A stretch of 64,000 nucleotides of DNA from Apium graveolens (GCF_009905375.1 NC_133653.1:94786609-94850608); one strand, 5' to 3'. Counted from the first letter of the stretch, positions 1 through 12,000 are shown. The notes: a model not told the origin generated them from the letters alone. Translations and numbers: made by a program.

Positions 1-1176
1 ACAGATAGTTGAGGAGTAAGACGCTTGTGATTGGAAGCGAGTGCAGTGTAGTAAGCTAATATCAGGCAAGTGTTCTGAACTTTCTCGAGATATTGTAGTA
101 TTTGATAGTCAGATTGATATTGCAAGTGCTTTGAAGCACTGAAACCTAAACTCTGATTCCAGTTATTATTTTTGAGCCATAAACCTTATTCTTTCTAGAC
201 CATTGATTGTTGTATACCTAAACACAAATCTCAAGTATACGATATTACTCCACAAATACATGTAAACAAAATCCCAAACACTGAACTGAATTACTTGTAC
301 ATTCAATCATTGTATCCTATGCTTTGAAAGCCCAAATCTTTGAAACCCTGAAATGTTGATTCCTTTGTTATCCAATTCTTTCATTACCCAGCATCCAAGC
401 TTTTAAATTGCCTTATTGATCCTTACAAAGATTGAAACCCTTTCATTGTTAAACATTTATTGTTGTTAATGATTTCGGTTATTGTTTATTATTGCATATT
501 CTGTTATTATGTTAGAATTGGATTGTTTTTAAAAAATTATGGACCAGATTCGTGGTCAGACCATATAATGGTCAAGTTAGGCCAATGTGTGCCTTGGATC
601 CTGTAGTTAGAGCAATGCTGTGTGCCTTGCTCGGGGTTAGTGCGTGACTGATCAGCAGCCTAACCTTGGTTTTTAAATTAAAAGTATAATATCCAATTCT
701 AAATCATAATCCAATGTTCACTTGATATCATAATCATATTCACCTGATGATCATTATTCTCAGTTTTGTCATTGTGACTTGCTGAGCTAGTTAGCTCATT
801 TGTGCGATGTTGTTTATATTCTTTCCAGTTAAAAAGGAACCAGTTGGTAGCAAGGATCCCCAGTCCAGCGCGAGAACTAGGGGTTCAGGTTGAGAAAGCT
901 GAGCTAGTAGGCTTCTTTTGGGATAATTTAAGTTTGTAAAAGTTTATAATAATGTTTAATACTCAGTTTGAGTTTGAAATAGTTGGGATTTGAACGGTTT
1001 GTAATATATTAGTGTGTTTGGCTTGTATGCATACTTTAACCTGTTGCGGTCTGTGGTGGTTGGTAAGTAGGGTCACTGCATATATTATTATTATCTTTAT
1101 TATTGTTATAAGCAGGTTATAATTAAGGTGTGTGTGTGGACCCCAAACTTCTGACCCGGGTTTGGAGGGCGCCACA
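1..1176 (+). mobile_element. 3' part of the 5' LTR of Tekay-like element T1 (cut by the window start)
   Basis: The stretch ends in a CA dinucleotide followed after four bases by a primer-binding site, the order expected at the end of a 5' LTR. Its last 40 bases (an ACCCGGGTTTGGAGGG-type end) resemble the end of LTR B at 15815 but are clearly a different subfamily. No long open frame is present. The left boundary lies outside the window, so neither the LTR length nor a target duplication can be checked. The assignment to the Tekay/chromovirus side of Ty3/gypsy rests on the PBS type and the gag start that follows. Confidence 0.75.
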
Positions 1177-1180
1177 GGTT

Positions 1181-1195
1181 TGGTATCAGAGCTAC
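1181..1195 (+). other. Primer-binding site, initiator tRNA-Met
   Basis: TGGTATCAGAGCTAC matches the standard plant retrotransposon PBS complementary to the 3' end of initiator tRNA-Met. It starts four bases after the LTR end. The same bases occur in the young Tekay element at 55244-55257 on the other strand. Confidence 0.9.
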
Positions 1196-1374
1196 AGGTT
1201 ATAAGTCACTGACACAAGCCTAGGTTGACGGGAATGGGTAGAGGGATATGATTAGAAGTAAGGTATAGGATGATAGAACGTCGAGAGGTTGAGTGTTATG
1301 GTATAACCGGTATTAGTATAGTTTGCGTCGTGGTACAAGATTCTTATATTACGATATGATTTCAGATAGTAGAG

Positions 1375-1886
1375 ATGGCCGACTCTTTTATTCCCGTATC
1401 AGCTGATCACTCAGAGCCTTCAGTTGGAGCACCAGCATCGGATCCATGTCCTGTTATTCCACCAGCATTGGCTATTCTACCTCCACCGGTGTTGCAGCCC
1501 GTACCATTGCAGGCTATTCCACCTCCAGGCATGAGGCCACCTGTCAGAGGACCCCACCTGTTGATTCAGGCTTTACTAGTCATTCAGTCATAGGAGTACC
1601 TTTCCAGTTCTCTTCCTATCCTGTCCCATATCATCAGTTTGAGGCTTGCCTTATGGAGCAGCAATTCCTACAGGGTCAGATCCAGGAGTTATTGCATATC
1701 ATGTGTACCAGAGAGATGGGGAGTGGTGAGAGGCGACTTAGGGAGAGGCTCCAGGCATTTCGTAGAGCAGCTGCTGTGAGGATTGCTGAGTCTACACATG
1801 AGGACATCACCCCTGATTTCCTAGTGGAGTGGGCTAAGTGGGTTCTAGAGGAGCTTGAGGAGATAGGAGGTCCAGATTTGCCATGA
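1375..1886 (+). pseudogene. Accessory ORF between PBS and gag of T1, frameshifted
   Basis: An ATG at 1375 opens a proline-rich frame (MADSFIPVSADHSEP...) that runs to a stop near 1593. An overlapping frame from 1446 carries the reading on to 1886. The C-terminal part is charged and looks alpha-helical, with runs such as RRLRERLQAFRRAA and a final acidic helix FLVEWAKWVLEELEEI. It lies after the PBS and before the gag start at 2181, so it belongs to the retroelement, not the host. Position, size and helical pattern resemble the ORFs at 2488-3330 and complement(54769-55158). I do not recognise a domain and assign no function. The exact point of the frameshift is uncertain (about 1540-1590). Confidence 0.55.
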
Positions 1887-2180
1887 GCCAGAGATTCTGA
1901 GATGGAGATGCTGAGCAGTGTTCTTATGGTTATGTAGTATGGACAGTAGTGTGTAGTGTGTATCAGTAGACTTTTGAGTTGTATTTATAGACTAGCGATG
2001 TTGACTAGTGAGTAGGTTATTGTACCCTTTTTGCTTTTACTTTCGAAGCGTCATTACGCTTGTACTACCTAAAACTTTTGATCTATATATCAGTACCTTT
2101 TCTTTTCCAACACTGTCATTTACTTTATCGCACCTGTTTTACTTTACCTTATTTATTGCACCAGTATACCCTGTGATACC
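1887..2180. other. Non-coding leader between accessory ORF and gag of T1
   Basis: About 290 bases, T-rich in the second half, with no supported coding frame. They end at the gag ATG at 2181. Confidence 0.5.
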
Positions 2181-2404
2181 ATGGACCCAGCAATAGCCCA
2201 GATTCTTCAAATCTTGGCCCAACAAACAGTTCACCTGGCACAACAACAGCAGAGACAGACCAATCCCCAGGTAACTTTCAAAACTTTTCAGGCAATAAAC
2301 CCACCAGAATTCAAGGGTTCCTTAGAGCCAATTGAAGCAAATGTGTAGTTAAAGGAAATAGAGAAGGCATTTGCCTTGGTAAAAGTTCATAGTCGGACTA
2401 CCTA
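2181..2404 (+). pseudogene. gag: Gag N-terminal remnant of T1
   Basis: From an ATG the frame reads MDPAIAQILQILAQQ, followed by a glutamine-rich stretch and NPPEFKGSLEPIEAN. This is the usual start of a Tekay-type Gag; compare [17 protein letters not shown] in the intact element at 49844-54457. A TAG at 2346-2348 stands where a tryptophan codon is expected, after which LKEIEKAFALV continues the homology to about 2400. The rest of T1 gag-pol is missing: a second leader and accessory ORF (T2) begin within 100 bases. Confidence 0.8.
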
Positions 2405-2487
2405 ATGTAGCACTGACAGTTAAAACCCTTATAGGGACCCTTATAAATATCGTGATAGTAACATAGTTCGTTCTCGTATAGGGCAGC
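2405..2487. other. Junction between T1 and T2
   Basis: Gag homology of T1 stops near 2400 and a new leader-like sequence begins. The last 50 bases before 2488 can be loosely aligned with the sequence before the T1 accessory ORF at 1375, so this is probably the leader of T2 joined to T1 by deletion or recombination. The breakpoint is not resolved. Confidence 0.4.
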
Positions 2488-3330
2488 GTGGCACCGAACC
2501 CTGAGGTTCAGGAGCATCAGCATAAGGATGTTTTATTACATGTTGGAGATCAAATTGTGAATCTGATAGAGTATCCTAGCGAGGGACCGGATGAGATTCA
2601 TATTGAGAATGTTACGGTTGAGGATGTTATCCCAGAAGGGATTGTTGCCGAGGAGGATCTCGTGGAGGATCTTGACGAGAATGAAGAGAGGACCGCTGAG
2701 GAATTGATGACCGTAGTCAGGGCGACTACCAGAGCAAGAATGGCCGCGAGGGTGGCACTAGAGGATGAAGAGTTACCAAGGGCACAAAGGTTAATGAGGG
2801 CAGAAGGAGTGGGGCCTTCCATGACACCAATTATACCAGTATCAGACCCTCTTCCCGAGGTTCCTGAAGACATCCATGAGGTTCTACCAATTCCTGTTCC
2901 CTCCCCTGTACAGAGCCCAGCACCTACTGAGGAAATGCCATCTTTATCTCCTGCACCATTGTCACCTGATACCGTGCTTGGTTATCCATTTGGATCCCCT
3001 GGGCCTGCACCACCTGCACCCCATGGACTGTTAGATGTAACCACTCAGGCTTCTCTTATCGCCGATTATTACATGACTTTGGGTGGCCTGTCCGAGGCCC
3101 GTAATGTTAGAATTGATCTGTTGGATCGACTTACTGCACCAAGGATTGGGGGCGGGATACTTCTGGCAGGATTAGCTCATAGCATGGAAAGGATTGAGGC
3201 TACCACCCGTGTTACAGCTAGAGGCCATCTTGAGGGTCAGATTGATCCAGCTCTACTTGCAACTATCTTAGACCTCATCACCTCTGTGATGGAGCAGGTT
3301 AGGGATGTCGTGCGTGCCCGCATTTCTTGA
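2488..3330 (+). CDS. Accessory ORF of T2, function unknown
   Basis: An 843-base frame of 280 codons is open without interruption, unusual among the decayed sequence around it. It begins at GTG aligned with the ATG of the T1 accessory ORF; the first in-frame ATG is at about residue 74. The N-terminal third is very acidic, followed by a basic stretch (VRATTRARMAARVAL), a proline-rich middle (residues about 115-190) and a helical C-terminal 90 residues ending in LDLITSVMEQVRDVVRARIS. A gag remnant follows at about 3930, so the order is accessory ORF, leader, gag, as in T1 and the young element. No known domain is recognised. A chance open frame is unlikely at this length, but expression is unproven. 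Confidence 0.5.
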   Translation: MAPNPEVQEHQHKDVLLHVGDQIVNLIEYPSEGPDEIHIENVTVEDVIPEGIVAEEDLVEDLDENEERTAEELMTVVRATTRARMAARVALEDEELPRAQRLMRAEGVGPSMTPIIPVSDPLPEVPEDIHEVLPIPVPSPVQSPAPTEEMPSLSPAPLSPDTVLGYPFGSPGPAPPAPHGLLDVTTQASLIADYYMTLGGLSEARNVRIDLLDRLTAPRIGGGILLAGLAHSMERIEATTRVTARGHLEGQIDPALLATILDLITSVMEQVRDVVRARIS

Positions 3331-3930
3331 TCCATGGTAGTGTGCAGAGCTAGAGCGATCAGACAAGGGTTTCATGTAGCACCGCTTTTGGAGGATTAGC
3401 CTAAGTTATGAATAATTAGTTTTAATGACTAGATGATTATTTATGGTAGTACTTTTGGGATAGAAGCGATCATATCACATGATGTAATTCTCTTTAATGT
3501 GTTCAGTTGTTGTACCCTCGAACCAATGGTTATGTATATATTCGTTAATTTCAGTTCAGATCAGCCTGGTTATGATAAGTTCATATTGTTAATTGCACTA
3601 TTAACACTTAAGAGAGTGTCATGAAGTTTATGGAACTTGAGAATTCATAATTTGCAATCATGCAAGGACGGAACGAGGGAAAAACTTAAGCAAAGTAAAT
3701 AAGACATATATCCAGAGATTCTCAATTTTTTTTTCCAAGCATTATGCCCCATGAGGAATAAGATTAGGGGCAAAACCTTGAATGTGATAATCAGGGAAGT
3801 CGTAATTAAGCTATAAGGAACCCAGAATATAATGAAGTGGAAAATGAGGATTTTAAATTAAAAGATAACCCCAATTATGGGGAGTAGGAAGAAATATTTA
3901 GACTGAGAAAATAGAAGTCGAGCAAGATAG
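3331..3930. other. Leader region of T2 without a supported gene
   Basis: About 600 bases, AT-rich, corresponding to the leader between accessory ORF and gag seen in T1 (1887-2180) and in the young element (54458-54768). No convincing coding signal is seen. Confidence 0.4.
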
Positions 3931-4438
3931 GAAGAACCATGATGGTACTCCTATTGGGCAATCCATGGACCTGCCTAAAACAAAACTTATACTTTTACCC
4001 CTAACCACCACCTTGAGGAAACAATGTGGTGGGAAATTCTTTCAAGACCTTTAAGTCGCTAAGCCCTTAGAGTTCCAAGGAACAAGCTGACCCAGTCAAG
4101 GCAAGAGCCTGGCTAAAGGAAATATAGGAATCATTTGAGATTCTAAATGATTGACGAATCACAAAAGACTGTTTTTGTCACTTACCCTCCTAAGAGAGAG
4201 GCCACCCATTGGTGAAAGGCCAAGGAAGGCACGGAGCCAGAGGTTATAATAAACTGATTAAAGTTCAGTCAATTGTTTTCAGGAAAGTACTTCCCAAGGT
4301 TATGGAGATAGTGTAAAAGCTTTAGAGCCAGAACAAAGGCATACGAGTATGATGAATTATGAATCTAAGTTGTAAAAGTTGTCAAGATTCGTTCTGAGGA
4401 CACGAATCCAGAATGACGGGATGTTTGAAATCAATATT
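3931..4438 (+). pseudogene. gag: Gag remnant of T2, left part, interrupted by a solo LTR
   Basis: Frame-shifted fragments read like Tekay Gag: PLEFQGTS near 4070, then pieces equivalent to the WLKEIE...F and the FVTYLL...A.HWW regions near 4100-4220, and a FSGKYFPR-like piece near 4280. Many stops and indels are present. The sequence breaks at 4438 where the reverse-oriented LTR begins and resumes at 8411. Confidence 0.7.
4434..4438. repeat. Target-site duplication ATATT, left copy
   Basis: ATATT lies directly left of the solo LTR (4439-8410) and again directly right of it at 8411-8415. Five bases is the usual target duplication of LTR retrotransposons. Confidence 0.9.
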
Positions 4439-7400
4439 TGTAACACCCCCAAATCCGGGGTCGGGGATCCGGGTTGTCACGAGTTCCATTTCCCTTAATA
4501 ACACCCAATCTTAATAAATAATCAACTATTCTGTACTGTGACCCCACCATAAACACACACACCACAAGTTATAGTCTCAGGGATGAATATCCAAAAATAA
4601 TCACAAGTCATTTTATTCCACAAATATATGCCAATACACCTTAAAAGGGTTTTTGAATAAATTTACATTTCTTTGCCATTATTACAATTCATAAATATAC
4701 ATAAATCTGGTTCATCAATAGTTGAAAACCTAGCCTATTGGTAGATCCTACCTCAGCTACGACGGCATCAACACTTCCAGAAAACGGCGGAACATTTTCT
4801 AACCGCTTGCGAATTGGAAGCTTGGTCCTGTTCATCTTGTCTATCTGATGTTGTGCGATGAAAGAAAAAAGCAAGGGTGAGCAACAAGCCCACCAAAATA
4901 ATATGTATAATGATTTACAATATATGAGCATTCTCATAGTACTCATGAAAGTCTTGGTCAAGAAGAAATGAACCAAGCTGATATCTTAACGCGACCAAGT
5001 CGCAAAATATTCAGTATATGTACATATATACTTTTCACAATCTTTGAAATCCTCTGACATGTATAATATACACAGAGTTCCAGTTTATAACTGTATAAAA
5101 ATATCGTTGCAAGGTGATCTCATACATCCAACCTTGTCTCAACGTTTTTCTGAAAATCTTTGTCATGCATAAGATAATCATTAACTAGATATAAGTTTAA
5201 AAGATGAAGTTACAAGATACTCCAATATACTTATATCTTTTCCGAATACTACTTGAACTACCACCGTTCAAGTTATAATTAGTTTCAAAAGTTCATCACA
5301 CTGATGAGACTACAAGATAAGACTTGAATAGATTCAATCTTTGAAATATCATTATAAATAATGAAGTTATGAGATACTTCATTAAGTCCTGATATATATA
5401 TACACACCTATATATATATATTTCATACACTCCTTGAAAACCTCTGTTATGAAAATTATAAACAGAGTTGCAATATCCAATGAATTTGGAAAGGAGAAAA
5501 CCTTGGCATAAACCTGATATCTTGCTGATCAGGCAAAGATACCAATAAGTAACCTTTTCTACTAGTAGATGGATGAATCCCCCACCGGTCATCACCCTGG
5601 CCACATAAGGACCTTGTGCTGGACCGCCACCCGGCCTCTTACGCGTTGATGGACTGCCACCCAGCCACTTACACTTTGATAGACCGTACCCCGGCCTGTC
5701 GCTTATGCCGACTCAATTAGATGGACTTACTTCCCGAACGTTGGGCAAGTAATCAAATTGTTTTCTCAAAACAGCAACCACGTTGCGAATGTAAAATACA
5801 CCACAGAGCCGGATCCCCCAAGTTTTGAGCGAGTATTTAAATCCCCTTCGAAAGGAAGATCTTAAATTTGAAAATGAGTTTTGGGATCCGCCCTAACTTT
5901 TAAAAATCATTTTGAAGACTCGAAAACATTTTTAAGAATGTTTGGAGTAATGCTGATTTAATAAAATAAATCAGTCCCAATATATTAGAAAATATCTGAA
6001 TAATATTATTTAAATAATATTCCCATAAAGAATAATCTTTATAAAAATAATTGAAGTAGAAGTTTTAAAACTCATACTTGAAATGAATATTAATAACCAA
6101 AGATATACTTATACGAAAGTATGATCTTTATTTGAATAATCGAAAATAAGTTTGATTATCGAAATATTATTCTTTAATAAAATAAAAAATATTATTTAGT
6201 AAATAAGCGGAGTTATACGTCCTCGAATGAATATTCAAAATAATATTCATTAAATAAAATAAGCGGAGTCATAAGTTCTCGAATGAATATTCCAAATAAT
6301 ACTCATTAAATAAAATAAGCGGAGTCATAAGTCCTCGAATGAATATTCCAAATAATATTCATTAATAAAGTTATCGAATAAAACTTATTCGATTAATAGT
6401 TTTGAAAACTACATCTATATATATATATATATATATTATACTCGGGAACATCGACTCCCGGTTTAGAAAAATGTTCACCTTTGGGTCCCCTATACTAAGG
6501 GTAAACGCCAAAATCAAGAATACAAAACAGGCATGCATATATACCATATCACATGCTACAATATATCATAAGAATTTGCTAATAACAAATATACATTTAT
6601 CACAAGATCATGCATATACACATATACATCACAACAACAGTTATACGGGTAGAAAACTTGCCTGAGCGACTGGGGGTTATAAATGGCTTGGGGCGAGTCT
6701 GGTAACCTATAAACAACATATAAGTTGGAATTAAACCAAAGTCACTTGTAAATCTATACTTTAACCAAATTAGACTCTAACGCTCCCTTTGCGCTTACTG
6801 ATTCTCTTAAGTCGCTCGAGTACCCTCGGCTCCACCATTTTTAATAAATTAACCATTAAGGTTTTTTAAGGCGATTCTTTCGCGAGTACCTTACCTAAAT
6901 GTTTCATACCCCAATTAGTCATTTAAGGTCCTTAACCAAGGTTTCAAAGTAAGGCGAGGGGTAATGGTTCGGTCGCGAAACGCCGTTACTTAAAAGGGTC
7001 GTTTCTCCTAAACTGTACATCGGATTCAAACGAACCACATATCAAAATGAAGCTCATAACATGAAATATCTAATCATGGCAATGGTCAAAACCTAACAGG
7101 GACTTTTCGGGTCCTTATGTTAAGAGCAAAAATAGTCTAAAGTAAATCGGACATTACGACGGCTATGTTTACGCGATTTCCCAAATTTTTACCATTCCAG
7201 ATCATATCAATCCAACTACCAATCAACAACAACTCAAGATACACATCAATGATACTGATTTCAGTCATAATAAGCTCAAGGATCTCAATCCAATCATATA
7301 TTATAACATCTCCAAATTCAACTAAACTACTTAACAATTAAGCTCGAATCATGCTTATCATTCAAATTACTACTCATCCATCCAAACCATCTCCAAACTT

Positions 7401-8410
7401 CAACATTCAAACTTATTACTAAAGGGTGTGAAGATTTATACCTTTCTTGGAGGGTGGAAAGTTACTAGGAAGACTTATGGAGCCTCCTACAAGCTTGATC
7501 TTTCCAAAGAAATCAAGAACACAAAGTTAGGCTTTAAAGTTTCTAAAAGTCCGATTGAAAGAACTGTAAAAATGAGGGTCTTACCTTGCTTATTTGGACG
7601 AGACTTGTGAACAAGAGTTGTAGTAAATCTCAATACCTTGCCAACTAGCTATAGAACATAACATTTGAGTGAGTATTGAAGGAGATATGGCAGTTTGAAG
7701 TTGCTGGGTTTGTTTTAGCCGAGAGCTTTCTTCTTGAAATGGGAAAGTCAACTTTCAATTTGTATTTGTGTTATGATATTTGTTGGTTGGTTGCTTCCTT
7801 TTGTCTTGAAAATAAATTAAATTTTTACCATGGTGAAAAATGTGTGGCTCACAATCAACCAACCAATCCTTCCCACTTGTCATGCTTAGGTCATCAAGCT
7901 TAGGTCATCTTGTTACACTTGTCTTCTTCTTGTTGGTGTGATGACATCATCATCCACTAACCTCTTTGATTAACCCCTAATTACTTGGCTAATGACCGCT
8001 TATCTGTTATACGGTTCGCTTAACTTTCGTTCTCGTTTATCGTTTGAGGGATCATATCCGGGATCTTATCACTTGGGTTCCCCTAAACCTTCCTCAATAT
8101 TTTATATTCCTTTTTATGATCCCCTCTTAAAATCCTTGAATTTAAATCATATTTATCCTGTTACCTTATACTCACTTCTTTCTGTATTTGGTGGATTTCC
8201 GGGAAAAATCAAAGTGTTCGGAATTGGATTCTGACGATCTTTACATACACTTATATACCATATAGAGTACTAATAAAATCTCAGAATATCAATAACAGAA
8301 CCCCTACATAGTGTGGCATGAAAAGTTTTCTTATTCAGCATAATCTGCAAAATCACTATTCATAAAGGTTTCAAAAAAAAAAAATTCCAAAAAAATTTGG
8401 GGTTATTACA
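4439..8410 (-). mobile_element. Solo LTR A (3.97 kb), Tekay-type, reverse orientation
   Basis: The segment begins TGTAACACCCCC and ends GGGGTTATTACA on the plus strand. It has TG...CA ends and is flanked by ATATT on both sides. Over nearly its whole length it is the reverse complement of LTR B (12042-15815). No PBS, polypurine tract or coding region lies between the duplications, so it is a solo LTR, presumably left by recombination between the two LTRs of a full element. The short open frames inside have no recognisable homology and are not genes. It interrupts the T2 gag remnant. Confidence 0.93.
6201..6368. repeat. 56-bp tandem repeat, three copies, inside LTR A
   Basis: The word AAATAAGCGG starts at 6201, 6257 and 6313. 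Each unit runs through GGAGTCATAAGTCCTCGAAT to an ATATTCATT stretch. Related arrays lie in LTR B (about 14200-14390, three diverged copies) and LTR C (about 16255-16370, two copies). Confidence 0.85.
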
Positions 8411-9739
8411 ATATTTATGTTGTGTTGGTTCATGAAATGATTGTAAGAGAAAAGAAAATAAAGGGAGACTGAAGTGGAAAGAAATAAAAAGGTAATACAG
8501 TTTGAGGAATGATAAGGGAGTTGGGTATGAGGAAACCCTAAATACTCGTAAGAATAGAAATAGAAAAGTATGCGATCGTCAGGATGAGGGTGATTCACCA
8601 TGAGTTAAAGTTGATGATTGAAGGAATAAGAGATACATATATTTTATCCCCTTTAAGTTGGGAGGATTCGAGGAAACCTTGAGATAGTTCGAAGGATAAA
8701 TAATGAGACGCGGATAGGTGGAAGAGACAAGAAAGTAAGAAATTAGGATATTGGATGAAGGAAGTGACCTTCGAGAATGTGAAATGTAAGACCGGTGGCT
8801 TGATACCCAGAAAGGGAGACGTCAGGTATGAAAGATATCCCAGCATCGAGGTGGCTGTTGAGATAAACAACAAAAGTAAATAAGGAATTATTAAGAAGAA
8901 GTTCACATTGAACACGACTAATATCTTCCAGAACATCCTTGTTATCGTTACCAAATTAGGCAAGAAAAGCGGATAACCGTTGTTATCTTTTGGAGGCCAT
9001 ATTGATTGACCTCATTTTGAATACAGATGTTATTGTGAAATTAGGCATATACTATCGAGGTGGAAATGATTGAATAAGACACCCTTATCAGGAATATATG
9101 ACTTGATTTATCCATGGAAGGATGCTTGTACCTTTTTAAAGGTGGAATTAAGGATAGAACATCGGTAACTTAAAATGAATCCTAGGGGAATGCATAAAGG
9201 TTGGCATTTCACCCTTAATAGGGATAGTATGAGTTTTGACAGTATGAATTGGAAAGGATTAAGGTAACAACAACCTTTAAAGAATCAGTGGAGAAATTTT
9301 TCAAAAGTATATAGACAATGATTCTAGTATTAGTATATGGTATTTTGATACGCCCTGTATCTAGGGAATACCAAAGGAACGATTCAAGGATAACCTTAGA
9401 GGTTTTACAAGGAGAAAGGTAATATTCAAAATTCTCAAGAATAGAAATATTGATAAAGGAAATATGACGTAATTATAATGATGCCAAGTGGGGCACGTGT
9501 TAAACCACGAGAAAGTATGGATCGAACCAGTAAATGTCGAAATTGTTCAGGGCAATTAGGACCTAAGATAAAAGATGTTCTAAGTATGATTGAGAGTCAG
9601 TCGTGACAGTGATTAACCTCTAAAGACTGAGGCAATAACTTATGGAAAAATGGTGATTTTTTTTTACTCATCAGATTTTAAGGAAAGCATTTTTCACATA
9701 AGCAGTGATTGAATGAGGTAGAAAATTTAGTTGGATGTG
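8411..9739 (+). pseudogene. T2 internal remnant: gag resumption to reverse-transcriptase area, heavily decayed
   Basis: After the solo LTR the T2 internal region continues in the same direction. The reading is broken into short pieces by stops and indels. I cannot place protease or reverse-transcriptase motifs with confidence here; the assignment rests on position between the gag remnant and the RNase H piece at 9746-9820. Confidence 0.45.
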
Positions 9740-9820
9740 GTTAAAATGACATTGATTGTAAGGAAATTTTACTATCTGGAAAGGCCAAAGAGGTGGCCGA
9801 CACTTTAAATGTAAGAGGAT
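9740..9820 (+). pseudogene. RNase H end fragment of T2
   Basis: One frame reads DIDCKEILLSGKAKEVADTL, matching [20 protein letters not shown] at residues 1002-1021 of the intact gag-pol at 49844-54457. This is the conserved end of the RNase H domain of Ty3/gypsy elements. Confidence 0.7.
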
Positions 9821-10199
9821 AATTATAGGCTCTTGCGCCAAAGGAATACAGTGATGATGATTAAAGCTGTGATGATTGTATTATGGTTTGCAAGATTGAC
9901 ATTCCTTCTGATGACTGTGCAATACCCAACCGTAATAGTAGTTGGTAAAGGTTTAATTCGTGTAATCGCCATGAGCGGGCTATCTATCTCAGAAGGTACT
10001 ATCTTGAGATAAGCCAGGACCATGTTTCAAAAAAAAAGGACTAGACGAACCTTTGAGTTAAGTCTTCTATTTAGGGCGTATGATTAAGAATGGTATTAAC
10101 CTGCTATCGTTGTTTTGATTGAAACTCTTCTGCAATTTTATCTGTTTCATGTCATGAAAGTACGTCAGGATCTGGAGTGTTCTTCATGAATTATGAATA

Positions 10200-11800
10200 G
10201 TGATTATGTTAACTCCTTAGAAGAAGTTGATACGACAGGTATGGACTTCGTATGGTTAGCTATTAAGATCCAAGGAAAACAAATGACTATAGTGGGTCAG
10301 CGATGGACCATAGTAATGCAGCAATAATTCTGCGAGTAATAAGTCGATTACAACCGTGAGAGTTGTATTGGAACGGATGTTGAGATTGAGTACCACTAAT
10401 CGGGTCGTGTTGACGTATAAGTTATCTTTGATAGAAAAACTAGGTCGATTATTTACCTATTGAATATTTATTCCTTCTTATCAATAGAGAGTCGTATTAC
10501 TATACGAGGAAGGTTGCAGTGCAAACATAGAATTCTAGTAACGATGATGTCTAGAATGAGATCCCAGATTCGATTTTCGATATCGAGGGAGTTTCAAAGG
10601 TGATTGTGTATAAGCTCGAGGAAGAGCATGGGTCCATAGAATAATGGACGGAATAGCGAAAATATTTAAGCATGCAAAATGCGATGCGTTAATACTTGAT
10701 GTTGATATATATATATATGTGTGTGTTTTGTTCTCCTATGACAAACCTCTATAGTTCAGAGGTAGGTTCCAAGCCAGATATTTTGTGGCAGTATATTTTT
10801 TTTCATATATACAATTCTCTTCAATTCATTCTTTTCTCTTCTTTTCATTTCATATAAACTGAGAAGAACAACCCTTCCAGAAGGGGACGTATTGCCGAAT
10901 GACTATCTATCTGTGTGATAGAAGCCTAGTAGGATACCACATGTTGTTTAATTGCTTGTCAAGTACTAAAGGCTGGCCACCTTCTGTACTAACTATGTAA
11001 TAGAACAAGTGTTCATGATCATAGTGATCTCTCAATAAATTCTTTTACTTCTATATGAAGGACCAAGCTTTCGAAGATGGAGGCAGCTAGAAAGGAAGTG
11101 GTACCAAGTATGGTGGTATTCCGATTCTAACGCATTAGTGATACTAAGGTTGACGTGGTTATTAAAAGGTTATAGAATGCTAACGAGCAAAAGTATAACC
11201 AGTATAATATTAGGAACGGAAGGTAGTAGCGATTACGAACTGGAAAAGAGTGAGTATTGAGAAGCAAAACCTATAGCGCAAAAAGCTATAATAAGAGTCT
11301 GTGCAATAGACTTGGAAAAATTTGGAATGATCACTTAACGTGGATGAGTTTTCTCACGATAATAGATCATGTCATTATCGAGATGTCGCCTTATGAGATC
11401 CTTGAGGGAAGACAATATCGATCTCCCTTATGATAGGATGAAGTTGTAGAGCACAAGATGCTCGGACCCGCAGTAGTTCAAAGGACCAAGGATATAATAG
11501 ATCTAATCAGAGGATGGCTGGTAGTAGCCTAAGATGGACATAAGAAGTATGCTGATTTGACTCGAAAGGACAAAGAGTATTATGAAATAGGGGACCTAGT
11601 GATGTTAAAGGTATCCCTTGGAAAGGATTGATGAGGTTCGGAAAGAAAGGAAAGCTAAGTCTACAATTTGTTGGACCCTTGGATATATTAAGACATATTG
11701 GGAAGTTAGCATACGAGCTAGCCCTACCCCCGAACTTGTAGCAAGTCATAACGTGTTTCACGTATCAATGTTAAGGAAGTGTAATCCGGATGACAGATAA
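10200..11800 (+). pseudogene. Integrase remnant of T2
   Basis: A piece like the catalytic-core start (GMDFVW) lies near 10215. The C-terminal part is clearer from 11280 to 11800, spread over frames: a GKKGKL...FVGP...[12 protein letters not shown] equivalent near 11640-11740, and SHNVFHVSMLRKCNPD at 11746-11795. The same order occurs at residues 1418-1466 of the intact element. Frameshifts and stops are frequent and no function is possible. Confidence 0.75.
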
Positions 11801-11850
11801 ATAGGGGCATATGAGCGCATAGACATGCAACCAGACGTAACCTATATGGA

Positions 11851-12000
11851 GCAACCAGAAAGGGTTATAGACTGAAAAAGGAACAAGTGCTTAGGAGAAG
11901 AGTTATCAAACTAGTCAGAATTTGATGGTAGAACCACAATGTGGGAAAATTATATAAGAGTTAGAAAGTGCAATGCTAAGAAAGTATCTCTACTCATTTT
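11851..12000 (+). pseudogene. Chromodomain remnant of T2
   Basis: After the integrase end come EQPERVID and, in shifted frames, pieces equivalent to [11 protein letters not shown] and STWELESDM...YPHLF of the young element. This is the C-terminal chromodomain that marks chromoviruses, placed about 40 bases before the polypurine tract. Confidence 0.65.

Noticed and set aside
1181..1195. tRNA-like sequence
   Set aside because: It is only the primer-binding complement of the tRNA 3' end; no tRNA gene fold is present here or at the other PBS sites.
2488..3330. Host gene interpretation of the 280-codon ORF
   Set aside because: It has no ATG at the start, lies between retroelement leader and gag, and has equivalents in two other Tekay-like elements, so an element gene is the better reading.
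6201..6368. CRISPR-like array
   Set aside because: Units are directly adjacent without unique spacers, in plant LTR sequence; it is a minisatellite.
6414..6436. (TA)n runs here and near 14116-14155, 16420-16440 and 16600-16618
   Set aside because: Simple microsatellites at equivalent LTR positions; no further meaning could be supported.
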